From: Erythrobacteraceae bacterium
Lineage (GTDB): Bacteria; Pseudomonadota; Alphaproteobacteria; Sphingomonadales; Sphingomonadaceae
Reading direction: 5' to 3'
Length of the DNA: 64,000 bases
NCBI GenBank assembly: GCA_027486035.1
Contig: JAIXPX010000033.1
Span: 62,001-126,000, forward strand
Shown here: in pieces, positions 10,873 through 20,903 of the stretch
Numbering within the stretch: position 1 is the stretch's first letter
Layout of the letters: each line of letters opens with the position of its first letter
The notes under the pieces: model-generated
Told to the model about the DNA's origin: nothing
The model's database searches: none
What the model saw: the letters and a program-made list of their open reading frames with translations, nothing else
Made by a program: the position numbers and the translations under genes

Positions 10873-11682
10873 CTACTCCGCCGCAGCCTGTTCTGCGGCC
10901 GCTTCCGCCTCACGTGCGGCCTTGTCGGCAGCGACTGCCTTCTCCTGCAGGCGCATCAGCACCAGCGACGCCTCGAACAGCAGCCAGAGCGGCACGGCAA
11001 GGATGATCTGCGAGCCCGGATCGGGCGGGGTGACGATGGCGGCAATCACGAAGATGCCGACGATCACATAGCGCCGCGCTGCCACCATCTGCGGACGGGT
11101 GACAATGCCTGCCCGATGCAGCAGCAACAGCAGCACCGGCAGCAGGAAGGTCACCCCGAAGCCGAGGATGAACTGCATCACGAGGCTCAGATACTCTCCC
11201 GCACTCGGCAAGGCCTGCACCTGCAGCCCTCCCGCCGTGCCCCCGAAGCCCAGGAAGAACTTGAAGGCCGTCGGCATGACGATGAAATAGGCAAGCGCCG
11301 CTCCGGCAGCGAACAGCACCGGCGTGGCAAAGAGGAAAGGCAGGAAGGCCTTCTTCTCGCGCGCGTAGAGCCCCGGCGCGACAAAGGCCCAGAGCTGGTT
11401 CGCGATCACCGGAAAGCTCACCATGAAACCGGCGAACAGCGCGACCTTCAATTCGACGAAGAACACCTCGGGCAGCTTGGTGAAGATCAACTGGCCCTCG
11501 CCATTGGGGAAGGCCTGCTTCAGCGGCAGCACCAGCAGGCCGAGAATGTCATCCGCGAAGTAGAGGCAGATCGCAAAGCCCACGAGCAGCGCCAAAAGCG
11601 CACGCACGATGCGGGTGCGCAGCTCGATCAGGTGGTCGAGCAAGGGCGAGCGGGTCTCGTCGAGATCCTTGATCTCAAACAT
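10873..11682 (-). CDS. tatC: Sec-independent translocase subunit TatC
   Basis: A 269-residue protein with six membrane segments. It carries TatC signatures: the N-terminal SPLLDHLIELRTRIVRAL, a KLPEVFFVELKVALFAG loop and PNRP-type periplasmic features replaced here by TPPDPGSQI near the last segment. TatC is the receptor for twin-arginine signal peptides. A charged alanine-rich tail of about 25 residues (EKAVAADKAAREAEAAAEQ) extends beyond the usual C-terminus. The start overlaps the tatB stop by 8 bases, so they are co-translated. Confidence 0.96.
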   Translation of the reverse strand: MFEIKDLDETRSPLLDHLIELRTRIVRALLALLVGFAICLYFADDILGLLVLPLKQAFPNGEGQLIFTKLPEVFFVELKVALFAGFMVSFPVIANQLWAFVAPGLYAREKKAFLPFLFATPVLFAAGAALAYFIVMPTAFKFFLGFGGTAGGLQVQALPSAGEYLSLVMQFILGFGVTFLLPVLLLLLHRAGIVTRPQMVAARRYVIVGIFVIAAIVTPPDPGSQIILAVPLWLLFEASLVLMRLQEKAVAADKAAREAEAAAEQAAAE

Positions 11683-12094
11683 CGTCCGCGCCTTTCGGGG
11701 CGGGTTCGGGAAGCGGAAGCTGCACTGGCGGCTTGGCCGGGGCTTCGAGCGGCGGCGCGGCGGCCACTGGCGGTTCGACCGGCGCAGGCGCGGCTGGCGC
11801 TGCCTCGACAGGAGGCGGCCCAGTCATGACGGGTGCGCCTGCCTCGGCTTGGGTGAGCGCGGCGGAACGGCGCATGATGTCCTCATTTTGCGCCTTCCAC
11901 TTCTTCTCCATTTCCTCAAGCTCGGCCTCGCGCACCATGGCATCGATGCCCGAGCGGAAATGGGCCGAAACGCGCCGCATCTTGCCGATCCAGCGGCCTG
12001 CAGTGCGCATGGCGAGCGGAAGATCCTTCGGCCCGATCACGACAACTGCCACGATCAGTATGACCAGCAGCTCTCCGGCGCCGACATCAAACAT
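11675..12094 (-). CDS. tatB: Sec-independent translocase subunit TatB
   Basis: A 139-residue protein with a short N-terminal membrane segment (LLVILIVAVVVIGPKDLP), an amphipathic helix (RTAGRWIGKMRRV) and a proline/alanine-rich C-terminal half. It forms the substrate-receptor complex with TatC. It sits between tatA (36-base gap) and tatC (8-base overlap), the usual alphaproteobacterial order. Confidence 0.95.
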   Translation of the reverse strand: MFDVGAGELLVILIVAVVVIGPKDLPLAMRTAGRWIGKMRRVSAHFRSGIDAMVREAELEEMEKKWKAQNEDIMRRSAALTQAEAGAPVMTGPPPVEAAPAAPAPVEPPVAAAPPLEAPAKPPVQLPLPEPAPKGADDV

Positions 12095-12130
12095 GGAAGA
12101 ATGCGCCTTGTGTCAGGGCCGCGCTGGCGA

Positions 12131-12376
12131 TCAGCCGCCAGTGCTGTCGGTCTTCTCGGCCGGAGCGGGCGTCTGAGCGGGGGTTTCGGCAGACGCTGGC
12201 GCCTCGATCCGGGGCGAGGGCTTGGGCGCCTTGTCGTCCGTTTCGTTGAGCCCCTTCTTGAAGCTTGAGATACCCTTGCCGAAGTCGCCCATCATCTCGG
12301 AGATGCGGCCGCGTCCGAACAGCACCATCACGATCACCAGAACAATGAGCCAGTGCCAGATCGATCCCATACCCAT
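12131..12376 (-). CDS. tatA: Sec-independent translocase subunit TatA
   Basis: An 81-residue pore-forming subunit: one membrane helix ([21 protein letters not shown]), the [11 protein letters not shown] amphipathic helix and a polar Pro/Thr-rich tail. The start is set at 12376 because AGGAG lies 9 bases upstream; a longer frame from 12421 has no such site. A second ATG at 12370 is also possible. First gene of tatABC. Confidence 0.95.
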   Translation of the reverse strand: MGMGSIWHWLIVLVIVMVLFGRGRISEMMGDFGKGISSFKKGLNETDDKAPKPSPRIEAPASAETPAQTPAPAEKTDSTGG

Positions 12377-12483
12377 AGTCTTGAACTCCTGGAAAGCGCC
12401 ACACCCTGAGGCTGTCCGCATGACTGGGACAAGCCCCGGCGCCTTGCAGGACCCATTTAGGGCAAGCGCGCGGGGATTGCGAG

Positions 12484-13119
12484 TCAGTCCGCCAGATTCT
12501 CGTCGTCTGGCATATCGCTTTCGTCCACCTCATCGGGTTCGAAACGCATCTGCGCCTCCATCGCCTCGTCGACCGGATCGAGGAGACCTGCGGCGCGCAG
12601 TTCCTCGATACCGGGCAGATCACGGCGGCTGGCGAGGCCGAAATGATCGAGGAAAGTCGGCGTCGTCGCATAGATCACCGGGCGCCCCGGCACCTCGCGG
12701 CGGCCTGCCGGGCGGACCCAGCCCGCCTCCATCAGCACGTCGAGCGTGCCAGCGCTCGTCTGCACCCCGCGGATCGACTCGATCTCGGCGCGACTCACCG
12801 GCTCGTGATAGGCGATGATCGCGAGCACTTCGGTGGCGGCACGGGAGAGGCGGCGGACCTGCTCCTTCTCGCGGCGGAGCAGGTGGGCAAGATCGGGCGC
12901 GGTCTCGAAATGCCAGCGCCCCCCGCGCTCGACGAGGTGCACGCCGCGGTTGCGGTAGGCTTCCTCGAGAAGCGTCAGCGCCGCACGCACATCGGCTGGT
13001 TCGAGTCCCCCGAGGTGTGCCGCGAGTGCCTCGACACCCATCGGTTCCTCGGCAGCGAAGAGTGTCGCCTCCACCGCACGTTCAAGCGTACCCGGTTCTT
13101 CCTCGCGCGCCACGCTCAT
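12484..13119 (-). CDS. scpB: Segregation and condensation protein B (ScpB)
   Basis: A 211-residue winged-helix protein of the SMC-ScpAB chromosome-condensation complex. Typical motifs are [16 protein letters not shown] at the start, [20 protein letters not shown] and the [24 protein letters not shown] block. The acidic tail ([14 protein letters not shown]) is unstructured. The start at 13119 overlaps the scpA stop as ATGA; longer in-frame extensions are just scpA read in another frame. Confidence 0.95.
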   Translation of the reverse strand: MSVAREEEPGTLERAVEATLFAAEEPMGVEALAAHLGGLEPADVRAALTLLEEAYRNRGVHLVERGGRWHFETAPDLAHLLRREKEQVRRLSRAATEVLAIIAYHEPVSRAEIESIRGVQTSAGTLDVLMEAGWVRPAGRREVPGRPVIYATTPTFLDHFGLASRRDLPGIEELRAAGLLDPVDEAMEAQMRFEPDEVDESDMPDDENLAD

Positions 13120-13898
13120 GCCGCCGCGTCCTTCAGCCGCCGGATGCGCAAGGGGGCGAAGGCGCCCTCCTGCTCGATCTCCGCCCTTCCCCGCTTGACG
13201 AGTTCGAGCGCCGCGACGAAGGACGAGGCGAGCGCCGAGCGTCTGAGTTCCGGCGAGGCGCGGGGCGGCAGAAAATCGCGGATCTCCATCCATTCGAGCG
13301 TCACACCGAGCATCGCCGAAACCCGCTCGAGCGCAGAGTCGAGGGTCATCACCGGCCGGTTGGCCACGTGATAAATGCGCGGCGCGGTGCGCGCCTTCAC
13401 CTGTCCGTAGGCCTGGATGAGGGTGAAGAGATCGCTGCGCCAAACAGTCTTGCGGTCGGTGCGAAGGCCCTCGGGACTTCCCCTCAGGAACACGTCGCGG
13501 CCGATGCGGTCGCGGCCCATCAACCGCGCCGCCGCCTCACGCATCGCGCCCAGCCGCTGGAGGCGCAGTTGCAGGCGAAGCGCGAGTTCCTCCGGCGAGG
13601 GATCTTCCTGCTCCGCCTTTGGCAGCAGCATCGCGGACTTCAGGTAGGCGAGCCAGGCCGCCATCACGAGGTAATCGGCGGCAACCTCGAGCTTAAGCGA
13701 TCCGGCGCGCTCGATATAGTCGAGATACTGGTCGACCAGAGCAAGGATCGAGATCTGCCTAAGGTCGACCTTCTGCCGCCGCGCAAGATCGAGCAGCAGG
13801 TCGAGCGGGCCTTCCCATGCGCCGAGTTCAAGATAAAGCGCATCCGTGTCGGCCTTGGCCTCGGGATGGAACAGGTCGTTCTGGTCGGGCGCGTTCAT
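13116..13898 (-). CDS. scpA: Segregation and condensation protein A (ScpA)
   Basis: A 260-residue kleisin. Signature near the N-terminus: WEGPLDLLLDLARRQKVDL, then YLVMAAWLAYLKSAMLLP; a C-terminal winged helix reads FVAALELVKRGRAEIEQ. It bridges SMC heads and binds ScpB. It overlaps nagZ upstream and scpB downstream, each by the 4-base ATGA arrangement, so the three genes are tightly coupled. Confidence 0.95.
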   Translation of the reverse strand: MNAPDQNDLFHPEAKADTDALYLELGAWEGPLDLLLDLARRQKVDLRQISILALVDQYLDYIERAGSLKLEVAADYLVMAAWLAYLKSAMLLPKAEQEDPSPEELALRLQLRLQRLGAMREAAARLMGRDRIGRDVFLRGSPEGLRTDRKTVWRSDLFTLIQAYGQVKARTAPRIYHVANRPVMTLDSALERVSAMLGVTLEWMEIRDFLPPRASPELRRSALASSFVAALELVKRGRAEIEQEGAFAPLRIRRLKDAAA

Positions 13899-14908
13899 GG
13901 GGCAAGGGCCAGAAGCGCGTCGCGCTTGGCAAGCAGATCGCCGTGATCGGGGGCCATGGCGCTTGCGATGCGGGTGCCCTCAAGAGCGCGGCCGAGCCGT
14001 GCGGCAGTGAGCGCGGACATCGCCGGAAGCGCCTCACAGATGCCGATCATGTCGGGCATCTTGGCCCAGCAGTTGAGGATGATATCGCAGCCGGCCGCAT
14101 GGGCCCGGGCGGCACGCTCCGGGATGGTGCCGCCGAGCGCCTCCATGTCGATATCGTCGGTCAGCAGCAGACCGTCAAAGCCGATCCGCTCGCGGATCAC
14201 GTCACGGATGATTGTCGGCGAGAGCGTCGCGGGGTTCGCTTCGTCCCAAGCGGTGAAGAGCAAGTGCCCGGTCATCCCGACAAGGGCGTGGCGCAGCGTT
14301 TTGAAGGGCGCGAGGTCAGCTTCCAGTTCGTCCGCGGTCGCGGTGACGGTCGGCATCGACTTATGCGTGTCCACATCGCTGCGGCCATGGCCGGGCATGT
14401 GCTTGATGCAGCCGGTTACCCCGCCTGCGGCAAGGCCTTCGAGGATGGCACGGCCGAGGGCTGCGACCTGCATCGGATCGCTGCCGAGAGAGCGGTCACC
14501 GATCACGTCGTGAGCGCCCGCGATACGCAGGTCGAGCGGGGGATGATAGTCGACCGTGATGCCCATATGCGACAGCTCGAGCGCCATCGCCAGGGCATTG
14601 ACCCGCGCGGCCTCGATCGCGCTGGCGGGCGCTATTTTGTAAAGATTATCAAAGGCCTGACCTGACGGATAGGACGACCAGCCGGGCGGACGCAGGCGTG
14701 CCACGCGCCCGCCTTCCTGGTCGATCGAGACCAGCAGGCGATCCCTTCCATGGATGCTCCGGAGGTCGTCCGTCAGCGCCCGGAGCTGCCCGGGATCGAC
14801 GCAATTGCGTCCGAACAGGATGTAGCCTGCCGGGTCCGCGTCGCGGAAAAAGGCGCGCTCGTCGGGGGTGAGCTGGGGGCCGGAAAGTCCGAAAATCGCC
14901 GGAATCAT
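13895..14908 (-). CDS. nagZ: Beta-N-acetylhexosaminidase NagZ
   Basis: A 337-residue glycoside hydrolase family 3 enzyme that removes N-acetylglucosamine from muropeptides during peptidoglycan recycling in the cytoplasm. The His-Asp catalytic dyad loop is KHMPGHGRSDVDTH and the nucleophile region is LLLTDDIDMEAL. DQEGGRVARLRPP is also diagnostic. I favour the ATG at 14908 (MIPAIFGLSGP); an in-frame GTG at 14923 would add five residues, and neither has a strong ribosome-binding site. Confidence 0.93.
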   Translation of the reverse strand: MIPAIFGLSGPQLTPDERAFFRDADPAGYILFGRNCVDPGQLRALTDDLRSIHGRDRLLVSIDQEGGRVARLRPPGWSSYPSGQAFDNLYKIAPASAIEAARVNALAMALELSHMGITVDYHPPLDLRIAGAHDVIGDRSLGSDPMQVAALGRAILEGLAAGGVTGCIKHMPGHGRSDVDTHKSMPTVTATADELEADLAPFKTLRHALVGMTGHLLFTAWDEANPATLSPTIIRDVIRERIGFDGLLLTDDIDMEALGGTIPERAARAHAAGCDIILNCWAKMPDMIGICEALPAMSALTAARLGRALEGTRIASAMAPDHGDLLAKRDALLALAP

Positions 14909-15009
14909 GCCGCAAAGTCGCACTCTAGGGGGGGTCTAGCAAGGGCTGGAGGGGGTCTGGAGCGGGGATAAGCACCACCGAAAGCCGCGTGACCCGCCCC
15001 TGAAAATCG

Positions 15010-15690
15010 CTACTTCACCTGACAGTCAATCCCGTCGGCCTTGAGCGCGGCACAGAGACGCTCGGCCTCGGCGCGGCTGCCGGTGACGGCCTGAAGCCGG
15101 TAGACGGTGCCGATATCGACCTTGCCCTCGACGATCCGGTACTTGACGCCGGCGAGCGCTTCGGTGCGGCGGGTGACATCCACCCAGCCCTGTTCGGCGC
15201 GGGCGCGGGTGCCATAGGCGGCGAGCTGCACCCCGGTGCCGGGGGCGGGCGGCGCGGCGGGCGAGGGTGATGGCGCCGCGCTGACCGAGGGTGCCGGCGT
15301 CGGCGTGGCGAGGCCCGGCGGCGGCTGCGCGACCACGCCGGGCTTCGAGGCCCCCTCGCCCACCAGCGGCGCGACATTGCCCGTACCGGCGAACTCCTTG
15401 CCGCCCGGCTTGTCGGGGCGCTGCTTGACCGGGCCTTCGGGCGCTTCGATCACGCTGCCGTCGGCAACCCGTTCCTCGCCCGTCATCCCGCTGGCGAAGA
15501 TCCACACTCCGGCCACCACCGCGACAAGCAGGGCAATCAGCAGCGCGGCGAAGCCGAACACCTGCATGACATCGATCCCGCCCGCATCCTCGTCTTCCTC
15601 GTAGGATTCGAGCCACGGCAGGCTGTGCGACGCAGCAAGGTCAAGCTCGTCGCCCGCCCCGGTGTGTTTGTCGTATTCGCCCTGAACCAT
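15010..15690 (-). CDS. SPOR-domain membrane protein
   Basis: A 226-residue protein with an acidic cytoplasmic N-terminus, one membrane segment at about residues 42-64 (VFGFAALLIALLVAVVAGVWIF), a Pro/Ala-rich linker and a C-terminal SPOR domain (GVQLAAYGTRARAEQGW to RLCAALKADGIDCQVK). SPOR domains bind denuded peptidoglycan glycan strands at the division site. The start at 15690 has GAGG 5 bases upstream. Its place between argS and nagZ is a conserved alphaproteobacterial arrangement; a role in division or envelope maintenance is inferred. Confidence 0.88.
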   Translation of the reverse strand: MVQGEYDKHTGAGDELDLAASHSLPWLESYEEDEDAGGIDVMQVFGFAALLIALLVAVVAGVWIFASGMTGEERVADGSVIEAPEGPVKQRPDKPGGKEFAGTGNVAPLVGEGASKPGVVAQPPPGLATPTPAPSVSAAPSPSPAAPPAPGTGVQLAAYGTRARAEQGWVDVTRRTEALAGVKYRIVEGKVDIGTVYRLQAVTGSRAEAERLCAALKADGIDCQVK

Positions 15691-15718
15691 CGGAACCTCG
15701 CGCGCCCCCCAAACGGAC

Positions 15719-17467
15719 TTACATGCTCTCGACCGCCTCGACGCCGAGCACGCCGAGACCGCCGCGAATAACCTGTCCGATCGCGGTTGCAAGGAAAAGC
15801 CTCGCAGCGGTCAGCGCATCATCGCCGTCCACGATAAAGCGCTTCTCCGGCCGGTCATTGCCAAGGTTCCAGTAGGAATGGAGATCGGCGGCGAGATCGT
15901 AGAGATAGAAGGCGATGCGGTGCGGCTCGCGCGCGCGCGCCGCCAGCTCGATCTCGCGCGGGAACTGCGCGGCGCGGGCGACCAGCGCCAGCTCCTCGGT
16001 CCCGAGCCGCCCGAGCGCGGCATCGGACGGGGTGACCCCCATGTCCGCGGCCTTCCTCAGCGTCGAGCGGATCCGGGCATGGGCATATTGCACATAAAAC
16101 ACGGGATTGTCCTTCGAGGCCTCGACCACCTTGTCGAAGTCGAAATCCATCTGCGCATCAGGCTTTCGGGTGAGCATTGTGAAGCGCACCACGTCCTTGC
16201 CGACCATCTCGACCACGTCCGCCAGCGTCACGAAATTGCCCGCCCGCTTCGACATCTTGAACGGCTGGCCCCCCTTCATCAGCTGCACCATCTGGACGAG
16301 CTTGACCTCGAAGGGTTTGGGCGATGCACCGTCGGCGCTGGTCAGCGCGGCGACCGCGGCCTTGATCCGCTTCACCGTCCCGGCATGGTCCGCCCCCCAG
16401 ATATCGACCAGCGCATCGGCGGTCTGGGCCTTCTGGAAGTGGTAGGCGAGGTCCGCGCCAAAGTAGGTCCAGGCCCCGTTCGACTTCTTGATCGGCCGGT
16501 CCTGATCGTCCCCGAACCGCGTCGAGCGGAACAGCGGCAGCGAGACCGGCTCCCAGTCTTCGGGCGGAGCCTTGCCCTTGGGCGCCTCGAGCACGCCGTC
16601 ATAGACCAGATTATGATCGCGCAGCCATGCCTCGGCGGCATCGACCTTGCCCGAGGCCTGCAATTCGGCCTCGGAGGAGAACAGGTCGTGCCTGATCCCG
16701 AGGGTCGCCAAATCCTCCCGGATCATGTCCATCATCGCCGCCACGGCACGGGTGCGGAACAGGATCAGCCAGTCGCTCTCGGGCGCGGCGGCGTAAGTGT
16801 CACCGAACTCGGCGGCGAGCGCCTGCCCGACCGGCACCAGATAGTCGCCGGGATAGAGCCCCTCGGGGATCGCGATCGCCTCCCCGAGCGCCTCGCGATA
16901 CCGCAGGTGCACCGAGCGCGCGAGCACGTCGACCTGCGCCCCGGCATCATTGACGTAGTATTCGCGGATGACCTTGTGCCCGGCGAATTCGAGCAGCGAG
17001 GAGAGCGCATCGCCCACCACCGCGCCGCGGCAGTGGCCCATGTGCATCGGACCGGTGGGGTTGGCCGAGACATACTCGACATTGACCACACGGCCCTCGC
17101 CCGTCTGCGAACGCCCGTAATCCGCGCCGAGACTGGCGATGGCCTGCAATTCGTCCAGCCACGCTTGCGGAGCAAGGCGCAGGTTGATGAAGCCGGGGCC
17201 GGCGATTTCGGCGCTGGTGATGCCCGGTCGCGCGGCGAGCCTGGTCGTGATCGCTTCGGCGAGCACGCGCGGGTTGAGCCCGGCGGGCTTGGCGAGCACC
17301 ATCGCCGCGTTGGTGGCAAGGTCGCCATGGGCGGGGTCGCGCGGCGGCTCGAGCGTGACATTGGCGAAGGAGGTGCCCGCCGGGAGCGTCCCTTCGGCGA
17401 CCAGTTCGGTCAGCACCTGTTCGATCAGCGCCGCATGGGCGGCATAGAGGGTTTTCGGTTCGGTCAT
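15719..17467 (-). CDS. argS: Arginine--tRNA ligase
   Basis: A 582-residue class I synthetase. The HIGH motif appears as HMGH at about residue 141 (TGPMHMGHCRGAVVGDA) and KMSK is intact at about residue 405 (FKMSKRAGNF). An N-terminal Arg-tRNA-synthetase domain and a C-terminal DALR anticodon-binding domain are present. The start at 17467 (MTEPKTLYAAH) matches the family; an ATG five codons upstream is possible, and longer extensions are not. It leads the SPOR-nagZ-scpAB-tatABC block. Confidence 0.96.
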   Translation of the reverse strand: MTEPKTLYAAHAALIEQVLTELVAEGTLPAGTSFANVTLEPPRDPAHGDLATNAAMVLAKPAGLNPRVLAEAITTRLAARPGITSAEIAGPGFINLRLAPQAWLDELQAIASLGADYGRSQTGEGRVVNVEYVSANPTGPMHMGHCRGAVVGDALSSLLEFAGHKVIREYYVNDAGAQVDVLARSVHLRYREALGEAIAIPEGLYPGDYLVPVGQALAAEFGDTYAAAPESDWLILFRTRAVAAMMDMIREDLATLGIRHDLFSSEAELQASGKVDAAEAWLRDHNLVYDGVLEAPKGKAPPEDWEPVSLPLFRSTRFGDDQDRPIKKSNGAWTYFGADLAYHFQKAQTADALVDIWGADHAGTVKRIKAAVAALTSADGASPKPFEVKLVQMVQLMKGGQPFKMSKRAGNFVTLADVVEMVGKDVVRFTMLTRKPDAQMDFDFDKVVEASKDNPVFYVQYAHARIRSTLRKAADMGVTPSDAALGRLGTEELALVARAAQFPREIELAARAREPHRIAFYLYDLAADLHSYWNLGNDRPEKRFIVDGDDALTAARLFLATAIGQVIRGGLGVLGVEAVESM

Positions 17468-17662
17468 CGGTGTCTCGTGCATGAAGCGCGGGTGTTCGCG
17501 CGTGCAAAGAAGGAAGCGGGGTCCCGGGTCAAGCCCGGGAAGACGATAAAGGAGAGCAGGCCCTGCAACACAAGCGCGCGGTCTATCGGTGCCACAGGCA
17601 CCGCAAGGCCGACCGGCTGCCCGCAGGTGCTCTGGCGCGCAGCGCCGGAAACGCACCGAGGA

Positions 17663-17684
17663 CGAAGGCGCGGAGGCGCCTTCG
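17663..17684. repeat. GC-rich hairpin 3' of the lipoprotein gene
   Basis: CGAAGGCGC and GCGCCTTCG are perfect 9-bp arms with a GGAG loop, just beyond the stop of the minus-strand lipoprotein gene. There is no T run after it on that strand, so it may be an RNA-stabilising hairpin rather than an intrinsic terminator. The rest of the 220-base gap to argS shows nothing else I can name. Confidence 0.45.
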
Positions 17685-17691
17685 CAAAAAC

Positions 17692-18342
17692 CTACCGCGT
17701 CGCGTTGTACTTCAGCTGCTCCTCGGTCAGCTGGAAGCCGACCAGCATCTCGAAGCGGGTGCGCGCGATCGCGGCCTTGACCTCGGGATCGGCGAGCGGG
17801 TCGAGGGCCGCTTCCTCGTCGCCCGCGCGGCGTCGCTTGGTGATCTTCTCGCGGATGTCGTCGGGCAGCGCGGCATCGGCGCGATTGACGAAGGAGCCGC
17901 CCTTGGCGGTAGCGCTCGCGCGCTCCTGCCCGTCGGCGAAGGTCAGGGTGACGGTGCCGATGCGCTTGGAGATGACCGCGCTGCCACCGCGCAGCACGGT
18001 GACGAAATAGGGAAGCTGGACCGTGCGCGCACCGGCCGTGTCAGCGCGGCGGGCATTCACGGTGAAGGTCGCTTCCGAATAGACCTGCTCGGCCACATCG
18101 TTGCAGGTGGAGCGCAGATCGGTGATCGCCGCGCTCACATCGAGGCTCGCCGTGGTGGTATCGGCAGGGTCGCGGAAGGTGGTCACATCGCCGGTATAGT
18201 CGGGGATGCCGACCGCCGGGCACAGGCTCAGAACGCTGGTGACACCCACGCCCTGATCGATCACGAGGTCGCCGTTCTTCGTGCAGGCGGATAGCGCCGC
18301 AAGGGCCGCCAGAGCAGTCAGGGTGCGCGCGGGAAGCATCAT
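17692..18342 (-). CDS. Predicted lipoprotein of unknown function
   Basis: A 216-residue protein with a lipoprotein signal (MLPARTLTALAALAALSAC, lipobox LSAC). The mature part is polar, beta-rich and has two further cysteines (SLCPAVG, STCNDVA) that could pair. The C-terminal half is helical and charged (EKITKRRRAGDEEAAL). I do not recognise the family. It is divergent from ispH with 73 bases between the starts. Confidence 0.75.
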   Translation of the reverse strand: MMLPARTLTALAALAALSACTKNGDLVIDQGVGVTSVLSLCPAVGIPDYTGDVTTFRDPADTTTASLDVSAAITDLRSTCNDVAEQVYSEATFTVNARRADTAGARTVQLPYFVTVLRGGSAVISKRIGTVTLTFADGQERASATAKGGSFVNRADAALPDDIREKITKRRRAGDEEAALDPLADPEVKAAIARTRFEMLVGFQLTEEQLKYNATR

Positions 18343-18415
18343 TTTGGAGCCGTCCTCGATTATCCGATCCCGAGCGCCCTAGCGAGGACGGGTGGAAAGC
18401 GCTAGAGGGGCAGAC

Positions 18416-19399
18416 ATGAACGCGCCCTTTCCCGCCACCGCCGCCGATGCTCCTGTTGCCGGGCTGCCGCCCCTCAACCTTCTGATCGCCGCACCGCGCG
18501 GGTTCTGCGCCGGGGTCGACCGGGCGATCGAGATCGTCGAGAAGGCGCTCGAGCGCTACGGCTCGCCGGTCTATGTCCGGCACGAGATCGTCCACAACAA
18601 ATACGTGGTCGAGGGGCTGAAAGCCAAGGGCGCGGTGTTCGTCAAGGAACTGGACGAGGTGCCCGACGATGCCCCCGTGGTGTTCAGCGCCCACGGTGTG
18701 CCCAAGACGGTGCCGGCCGAGGCCAAGCGCCGCAAGCTGCTCTATGTCGATGCCACCTGCCCGCTGGTCTCCAAGATCCACCGCCAGGCCGAACGCCAGA
18801 TCGAGAAGGGGCGGCACATCATCTTCATCGGCCATGAAGGCCACCCCGAGGTGATCGGCACGATGGGCCAGGTCGAACCGGGGCAGATGACGCTGGTGGA
18901 GACGATCGAGGATGTCGACAAGCTGCCGTTCGATTCGGACGAGGAGCTTGCCTATCTCACCCAGACCACCCTGTCGGTCGACGACACGCGCGAGGTGATC
19001 GAGGCGCTGGAATGGCGCTATCCCAATATCAGCGGGCCCAAGGCCGAGGACATCTGCTATGCCACCTCGAACCGCCAGGCGGCGGTCAAGGAACTGGCCC
19101 ACGACTGCGATCTGGTGCTGGTGATCGGGGCGCCCAATTCCTCGAACTCGCTGCGCCTCGTCGAGGTGTCGGAGCGGCTCGGCACCCCCGCCAAGCTGAT
19201 CCAGCGCGCTTCCGAGATCGACTTCGCCTGGCTCGATGGGGTCGAGACGCTGGGGCTGACTGCGGGGGCCTCGGCGCCGGAAATCCTCGTGCGCGAGGTG
19301 GTCGCCGCCCTCGCGCAGCGCCGCACCATCCGCGAGCGCGAGATCACCGCGACGGTCGAGAAGATGGTGTTCAAGCTCCCCCGCCAGCTTACCGAATAG
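18416..19399 (+). CDS. ispH: 4-hydroxy-3-methylbut-2-enyl diphosphate reductase (IspH/LytB)
   Basis: A 327-residue iron-sulfur enzyme catalysing the last step of the MEP isoprenoid pathway, giving IPP and DMAPP. The three cluster cysteines are in [11 protein letters not shown] (Cys31), DATCPLVSK and [18 protein letters not shown] and [14 protein letters not shown] are further signatures. The start at 18416 follows GAGGGG by about 5 bases; an upstream in-frame start lacks a site. Likely co-transcribed with thrB and rnhA. Confidence 0.97.
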   Translation: MNAPFPATAADAPVAGLPPLNLLIAAPRGFCAGVDRAIEIVEKALERYGSPVYVRHEIVHNKYVVEGLKAKGAVFVKELDEVPDDAPVVFSAHGVPKTVPAEAKRRKLLYVDATCPLVSKIHRQAERQIEKGRHIIFIGHEGHPEVIGTMGQVEPGQMTLVETIEDVDKLPFDSDEELAYLTQTTLSVDDTREVIEALEWRYPNISGPKAEDICYATSNRQAAVKELAHDCDLVLVIGAPNSSNSLRLVEVSERLGTPAKLIQRASEIDFAWLDGVETLGLTAGASAPEILVREVVAALAQRRTIREREITATVEKMVFKLPRQLTE

Positions 19400-19420
19400 G
19401 CGCCTGCGGGGGACTGGGCG

Positions 19421-20416
19421 GTGGCGGTCTATACGCACCTCGGCGCGGAGGATCTCGCCCGGCTGATCGGCGAATACGACGTCGGCAGCCTGGTGATGGC
19501 CAAGGGCATTGCCGAGGGCGTCTCCAATTCGAACTGGCTGGTCGAGACGACCGGACGCGGCGCGAGCGGTTCGCGCTTCATCCTCACGCTCTACGAGCGG
19601 CGTATCGACTATGCCGACCTGCCTTATTTCCTCGGACTGCTCGATCATCTGGCGGCCAGGGGCTGTCCGGTGCCGCGCACGATGCACGACCGCGACGGCG
19701 CATCGTGGCGGATGGTCGAGGACCCCGGATCGCCGTCCGGGGCAAGCAAGGCGGCGGCGCTGATCGAGTTCCTGCCCGGCGTCTCGCCGACCCGTCCCAC
19801 GCCGCAGCAGGCCCGTGCGGTCGGCGCGGTGCTGGCAAACCTGCACCTGGCCGCACGCGATTTCCCGCAGACCCGCGCCAATGCGATGGACTTCGCCGCG
19901 AGCGCCGCGATCCTCGATGCTTGCGCGGCCGACGCGCTGGGGGGCATCGATCCGGCGCTGCCCGCGATGCTCGGCCACGCCCGCGCCGCAGCCGCGCTCG
20001 ATCTGGCCGCGCTCCCGCAGTCGCAGACCCACACCGATCTGTTCCCCGACAACGTGCTGATGCTGGGGGATGAGGTGACGGGGCTGATCGACTTCTATTT
20101 CGCCTGCACGGGGCCCATGCTGCTCGATCTGGCGGTGACCCATGCGGCGTGGTGCTTCGATGGCGACAACGCCTACCGTGCGGATTGCGGCGCGGCGCTG
20201 ATCCGGGGCTATCAGGACGTCCGGCGCCTGGAGGAGGCCGAGCGCGCGCTTTTCAGCGACGTCGCCAAGGGCGCCTGCCTGCGCTTCGTCGCCTCCCGCG
20301 CCGAGGACTGGCTGGACACCCCCGACGACGCGCTCGTCACCCGCAAGGACCCGATGCAGTTCGCGCGCCGCTGGGAGTTTTACCACGACCACGGCGCGGG
20401 CCTGCTTGCAGGCTGA
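19421..20416 (+). CDS. thrB: Homoserine kinase, ThrB of the APH-like type
   Basis: A 331-residue phosphotransferase with an aminoglycoside-phosphotransferase fold. N-terminal [17 protein letters not shown] and the catalytic loop [10 protein letters not shown] (His-x-Asp-x5-Asn), then [12 protein letters not shown] for metal binding. It phosphorylates homoserine in threonine synthesis. It starts with GTG, 21 bases after the ispH stop, and continues into rnhA. The ispH-thrB-rnhA order is widespread in alphaproteobacteria. Confidence 0.94.
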   Translation: MAVYTHLGAEDLARLIGEYDVGSLVMAKGIAEGVSNSNWLVETTGRGASGSRFILTLYERRIDYADLPYFLGLLDHLAARGCPVPRTMHDRDGASWRMVEDPGSPSGASKAAALIEFLPGVSPTRPTPQQARAVGAVLANLHLAARDFPQTRANAMDFAASAAILDACAADALGGIDPALPAMLGHARAAAALDLAALPQSQTHTDLFPDNVLMLGDEVTGLIDFYFACTGPMLLDLAVTHAAWCFDGDNAYRADCGAALIRGYQDVRRLEEAERALFSDVAKGACLRFVASRAEDWLDTPDDALVTRKDPMQFARRWEFYHDHGAGLLAG

Positions 20417-20441
20417 CGCTCCGCCCGCCAAAGCCGCTGCG

Positions 20442-20900
20442 ATGAGACAGGTCGACATCTTCACCGACGGCGCGTGCAAGGGCAATCCCGGCCCGGGTGG
20501 CTGGGCCGCGATCCTGCGCAGCGGGGCGCACGAGAAGGAGCTGGTCGGCGGCGAGCCGCGCACCACCAATAACCGCATGGAAATGACCGCCGTGCTGCGC
20601 GGCCTTGCGGCGCTCAAGGAGCCCTGCGCCGTCACCGTCCACACCGACAGCCGCTATGTTATCGACGGAATGACGAAGTGGATCTTCGGCTGGCAGAAGA
20701 AGGGCTGGATCAACGCCGCGAAGAAGCCGGTGATCAACGAGGATCTGTGGCGCGAACTCATCGCCGCCGCGCGCCCTCATCAGGTGACGTGGGAATGGGT
20801 CAAGGGCCACTCGGGCCACCCTGAGAACGAGCGCTGCGACGCTCTTGCCAGCGAGGAAGCGGCGCGGCAGGTCGATCCCAAGTCAAGCTTCGCGCACTAG
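20442..20900 (+). CDS. rnhA: Ribonuclease HI
   Basis: A 152-residue RNase H1 that degrades RNA in RNA-DNA hybrids. All catalytic residues are visible: Asp9 ([16 protein letters not shown]), Glu47 (TTNNRMEM), Asp69 (VHTDSRYV), His123 ([13 protein letters not shown]) and Asp133. The start at 20442 is preferred; an in-frame TTG at 20406 inside thrB would add 12 unrelated residues. Confidence 0.96.
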   Translation: MRQVDIFTDGACKGNPGPGGWAAILRSGAHEKELVGGEPRTTNNRMEMTAVLRGLAALKEPCAVTVHTDSRYVIDGMTKWIFGWQKKGWINAAKKPVINEDLWRELIAAARPHQVTWEWVKGHSGHPENERCDALASEEAARQVDPKSSFAH

Positions 20901-20903
20901 CGG

